A DNA stretch of 64,000 nucleotides, taken from Selaginella moellendorffii. Lineage: Eukaryota > Streptophyta > Lycopodiopsida > Selaginellales > Selaginellaceae. The position numbers and the translations under genes were made by a program. Below, one piece after another: positions 59,861 through 64,000 of this stretch. Numbering within the stretch: position 1 is the stretch's first letter; each line of letters begins with the position of its first letter. The stretch spans positions 1,540,457 to 1,604,456 of the forward strand of contig NW_003314279.1 of the NCBI RefSeq assembly GCF_000143415.4, read 5' to 3'. Under the pieces are notes generated by a model. That model was not told the DNA's origin. It did no database searches and was given only the letters and a program-made list of their open reading frames with translations.

Positions 59861-61069
59861 TATGGCCTCATTCCATAATGTGTGATAAACATTCTTTGTG
59901 CCTCTCTTGAGAAAGCTATAGAGTGAATGCCTTGCATAGTGAGGGTATGTGCGGAAAAAGATAAAAATTGTGGCCCAAGAAGTGATGGAATGGATGGAAT
60001 GGAGGCCATATTATGGTGGATGATATAGAAGAGGACTATGTGTGATCTGATGTCGCAATTGGAAGTAGTAGCTAATATTGGGATTTGATGTAGAGTGTAA
60101 GATGAAATGGCCAAATGCAGCTAGAAGCATGTGGAGTGAGAAAATTTGTTTTCTCCACTGATGAGTGGCTGGATGCTTGTTCTATGTAGGCCCAATTGAC
60201 TGAAGAAAAGAGCTAGAATGTCTCTAGATTTACTGCAAGTCTCATACTGTGATGGTTTAAATTGTATCTTTTGTCTCCAACGTCCAAAAAATTTGATTTT
60301 TATTGCATTATATTGTTGAAAGTCTTCTCAATAGAGTGATGTTGGAAAATCCTAAGTACCATGTATATATGGTGTGGAAATAATGAAAAACAGAGAGTGG
60401 GTATTTGTGATGATGGAATGCAATAATTATAAAAGTGAATAGAGTAATGATTTGTGAATATAAATGAATGGGAATGAAGATGAGAATGTGTTCCCAAAAG
60501 TGATAGAGACAAGAACCTGGGAACCAAGAGGAAAGGCCGGAAGATGAACAAGCTCCTAGACAAGTGGAGTTAAGGCCACCTTGAGGCTAGAATCTAAGCT
60601 TGAGCTTGTGTTGGCAAGAGGATATGGCCTAGAAGGACATGAGAAACAAGTGAAAACAAAGAAGAAAAAAAAAGAAAGTTAAAAGCCCAAAGAGAGGAGA
60701 GAATTCACTACTAGTGAAGAAGGTAAGTCAAGCTTTTCTTAAGTGTTGTTGTGAAGGAGCTCCCCTTTGGAGGGCAAAAGAAATCCTAGAGAAAGCCTTG
60801 GATTCCATAAAAAGTTAAGCTGAAGTTAGGCATGATGATCTAAAGTTTGCGGTGTCGAGAGAATTCGAGACCACAAGAGATATTGATATAAGACTTGGAG
60901 TATGGTGTTTAGTTGTGTTGGCTGCTCCTAGATGGAGAATGTTGATGCTGTTGAAGAGGAGAAACTCACACTGAGTGTTTGTAAAAGTCTAGTGGGCAAA
61001 AAAAGTGTTGATGCTTAGGAAAGCTACCACAAAATCGAATGAATTTTGTGGCTATGGTCGGGTTGGACC
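59861..61069. other. AT-rich intergenic sequence without genes
   Basis: Possibly leader or LTR of gypsy element 2 plus older debris. No gene or clear repeat partner found within the window. Confidence 0.5.
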
Positions 61070-61450
61070 ATTAGAATGAAAGAAATATAAAGAAGTATAA
61101 GATAAGAGGGAGAAGCTTTAAAATCACACTTGGTATTATTGCATTGCAACTAATTTATACCAAGGATGAAGTCAAAAGCTTGACTTAGCACCAATTTGAA
61201 TTTCAAGCTTGAGATCTCCCACACCAACAGTTAAGTCAGCCTCATGCTATGTATATGCATGTGTATAGCTGTTGCCATAAAAATAAAAATTGGCTCTATA
61301 GCAAAATTGAACTATAGTTGACAATGTGTGGCAATAGGTTGAGCAATAGAAGATAAACTTAAGCCTATATTAATCAATATGAAGAGAATAATAAAAAACC
61401 TTTTGTTATAAAAATGAGTTCGGAAAGTAAACATTGGATGAATTAGTGCT
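61070..61450. repeat. Dispersed repeat, right copy
   Basis: Direct-orientation partner of 1-380, with indels and mostly transition differences. Confidence 0.6.
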
Positions 61451-61654
61451 TGTAAGACATAAATCCCTAAGCTCTAAAGTGGGGCCGAAAGAGTGCTACA
61501 TGATAGTGGCCAAAGTGGAATTTCAACGAGCATAACATGTTTGGACTAAAAACTCTGACTCAAAAAGTTAAGAGTAGGAGTGGAACTCCTAACGAATTAC
61601 TTAAAGAACGAGTATAAAATGATCAATAAGTGAGTCTCTAGAAAGGGATACAAG

Positions 61655-63100
61655 ATGGACACACAGTTGAATAATCAAACTCAGTTGATGGTAGTATTCA
61701 TAGCTTGTGGTATAACTCCTCTTGCTTTTGTTACAAATCTTCATATTGAATAGAGTTTTTTCATGGGAATCTTAGGGATGATATATACCATTAGTTTAAT
61801 CACTATATAGTGATTACCACTTATCATTCTTAAAATGATGCTTGCCATTTATGTGAGTTTCCCATATGTTTTTAAGGGATAGCATTGCAATGGGACAATA
61901 GTTTAAGTGTAACCACTCATGCAAATTGGAGCTTTTTCTTGAATTTTTTCAAATGTGTATTTACGTATGCTAATGATTATGATGATACCTTCCAACAATT
62001 ATATTATCTTTATCAATGACCACCTAAATTAATAATACAATTTAGCATTCGCTTCCAGAGTTTCTTGTTTTGTGTGGAGCCAAATATGTTAGGAGGGAGC
62101 AAGTTAGGAATGTTGTGGTTGGAGCAAGTGCATGCAAAAGTCCTACAAGATTTTGACAAAGTGTTGTGTTGATGATACTACAATATTGTGAAATATCATC
62201 TCTTCCACTTCTCATTACATGTTCTTCAGCTCCACTTTCTATTGATTGTAGCCATGATGTCCACTATTGGGCATATGATGAGGTTGGTCACACATATAAA
62301 CATTGTTAGCATTTTCTAGATTAACATCCTCCATTTCCTAACTGGAGGATTTGGCATCAACAATATCCTATTAGTGTTGTTGCAATAAAAGGTTTATGTA
62401 AGTAACTAAAGAGAACGACTTGAGATACTATCCATAGGGTTCAAATATACAAAGAAAGGGTCTATAAAAAAGAGTACACCCGTTTTTCCCATCAGTTAAG
62501 GGTTTTGGGATACTTAAGGTTGCATTTGAGTAGTATTAGGTTGGGTGACCTCTCGAAAAGTCTAAATTCAAAATTTTATATTTAGTATCAAAGAGGTCTT
62601 GAGTCCAACTTTATTGGTTGGCTAAGGGAATTATACCACATGTTGAGATTGATATCTGGCAGGTTCAGTTTGCCTTCGGCTGGGATCGACCCGAGGGGTA
62701 GGGTGTTAAAAGAGCAGGGTTCTCAAGAGAGCTACAGCTTTTATCTTCTATTCACCAGATGAACTTGTAGGAAAATGTGATGGATTATAAGCAACCAAAA
62801 AGAATGATTAAAAAGACAATCTATAATGATTTAAATATAGAGGGAAAAGGCCTATAAAAAAGAGTGCACCCCATTTTCAAGGTTTTGAGATATTTAGGAT
62901 TAAGCATTTTTGAGTTTGAGTAGTACTAGGTTGGATGACCTCTCGAAAAGTCCAAATTTAGGAGCTTACAATCTAAATATTAAGATTCTTCTAAAAAATG
63001 AGGAATTAGGTGAATAGTGGAGGGTCTTTATATAAATAAATCAATGATCCTTTCATCCTTCTTTCTTGAGTACCATCAAGGGGTTCGCTTAACACTACAA
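61655..63100 (+). mobile_element. Decayed gypsy element 1 family fragment (gag), split by a TRIM
   Basis: 61660-62390 follows gag of element 1 from 36985 to 37800 (AATCAAACTCAGTTGATGG near the start). The zinc-knuckle His that is Tyr in element 1 is still His here (GTTGGTCACACA near 62280). After the TRIM, 62976-63100 continues toward the protease (CTTTCTTGAGTACCATCAAG, matching 37885-37910). Confidence 0.7.
62397..62970 (+). mobile_element. Cassandra-like TRIM, element 3 (older, decayed)
   Basis: 5' LTR 62397-62580 (TGTAAGT...TTATA), decayed primer site TAGTATCAAAGA, shared internal block ACCCGAGGGGTAGGGTGT, 3' LTR 62786-62970 (TATAAGC...CTTACA). The 5S-like box C survives as GGTTGGGTGACCTCTCG. 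Flanks GTTTA (62392-62396) and ATCTA (62971-62975) both derive from GTCTG by C-to-T or G-to-A change; GTCTG is the sequence of element 1 gag at this place (37797-37801). Confidence 0.82.
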
Positions 63101-64000
63101 GCAATTAAATTTTTCATTCTACTTTAATCACTTAATTATGCCTTTAACCAGTTGGAGGAGTCTTATGTATAACCTCCATAAATCTTCATCCTAACTTAGG
63201 GCACTTGTTAACCCTCTTATAACTACACTACCACCTAGTACTCTTTTTATCTTTTGCCACTAAATTGCCTTATTGCAACTAAAGAAAATTCCCACTCCCA
63301 CTTTTACTCATACTCCTACTCTTCTTCCTACTCCCACTCCTACTCCCTTATTGCAGCTATGGGCATCTTGAGAGAGGGAGAGGGAATATTTTAATTCTCA
63401 AAATATTCATATAAAAACCACAAATATCAAAGGTTTTGCATTTTATGTCTTAAGCTAAAGTATGGAGAGAGAGAGAGCTTAAGACATGAACAGAGCCATA
63501 GAGAGGAGGAGGATCAAGGTGCTATACCTTAACATGGTGAACCCAGTATAACACATATCTTTTTTTTTTCTGGAGCATTTCTTGATTGATGGAGAGGATC
63601 TATGGGATTTGGAGTGGCAATCTTGGAGAGGGTAGGCTAAGAGTGGTAGGATTACCCCTATAGAGAGATTTCTGAGTGTTGGAGTGAGATTTCATCTTCT
63701 TGAAGCTATGGCATGCAATGTCAGTTTTTAGTGGGGTTTTCTCCTTCGTCTTTGACCCATTTGAGGGGCTCTTTTTTTGGGTATGTAGATCTCAGGCTTT
63801 TCCTTCCATCAAGTATAAGCACTTGTGATCTAGTGGAGAAATGGAGTTTTAGTGATTTTTCTTTCAGTTTTTATTCCTCTTCCTACATCCATCTTTTTTC
63901 AATCTAAGCTTGAATTCTAGGAAGAGATTGTACCAATTTGTTTGATGGGCTCCTAAATCTTGCTAATAGCTATCCAAAGAGTGGTTTGTTGGAGGCCAAT
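63101..64000. other. Intergenic sequence with a pyrimidine-rich TCC/TAC repeat
   Basis: No gene supported. 63285-63355 is an imperfect repeat of (A)CTCCC/ACTCCT units, and a short GA repeat occurs near 63465. Confidence 0.5.

Overview
The window is nuclear DNA of a vascular plant. Genes are GC-rich and intron-bearing, introns are mostly about 45-80 bp with GT-AG ends, and gene spacing is very tight (53-190 bp in places). The gene set is plant-like: MUR3-type GT47, ERF, PLS-type PPR, FTSH4, PDR-type ABCG, ELP3, squalene synthase and OPT transporters. Gene-rich islands sit between AT-rich decayed LTR retrotransposons. Very short introns, large PPR and ABCG families and this TE decay fit a lycophyte such as Selaginella best; that is inference from style, not a database match.

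Layout. 1-6700 is a graveyard of a Ty3/gypsy family (an inverted fragment, then a sense fragment with a 3' LTR), carrying a nearly pristine 5S-bearing TRIM (Cassandra-like) at 2307-2899 and a decayed Helitron/Pif1-like helicase near 5300-5560. 6727-25764 is a gene island: GT47 (-), tRNA-Gln(UUG) (-), an extended SDR/RmlD-like epimerase (+), an ERF factor (+), a PPR gene (+), the telomere protein TEN1 (+), an oligopeptide transporter (+), squalene synthase (+), a second oligopeptide transporter (+), an EF-hand protein (-) and FTSH4 (-). 26123-34897 continues with a full-size ABCG/PDR transporter (-) and ELP3 (-), then an intronless bulb-lectin gene (-, 35142-36056).

36504-40965 is a Ty3/gypsy element with both 175-bp LTRs. 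After more AT-rich TE debris, 43779-54065 is a second copy of 24170-34954: it carries a 3'-truncated FTSH4 pseudogene, an apparently intact ABCG paralogue and an ELP3 pseudogene. So one duplication gave three gene pairs with three outcomes: only the ABCG pair appears to survive.

54567-59860 is a second, unrelated gypsy element on the minus strand. Its pol reading frame is interrupted by three clean GT-AG intron-like stretches of 49, 49 and 57 bp. A second Cassandra-like element (58618-59155, TSD TGTAG) sits inside it. The right end (61070-64000) repeats the sequence found at the left end of the window, followed by a gag fragment of the first gypsy family split by a third Cassandra-like element (62397-62970).

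The most distinctive system is the 5S-bearing TRIM family: three copies, each inside an older gypsy element, with TG...CA LTRs, an initiator-tRNA-Met-type primer site and a 5S rRNA promoter region in each complete LTR. All coordinates, splice sites and identities were worked out by eye.
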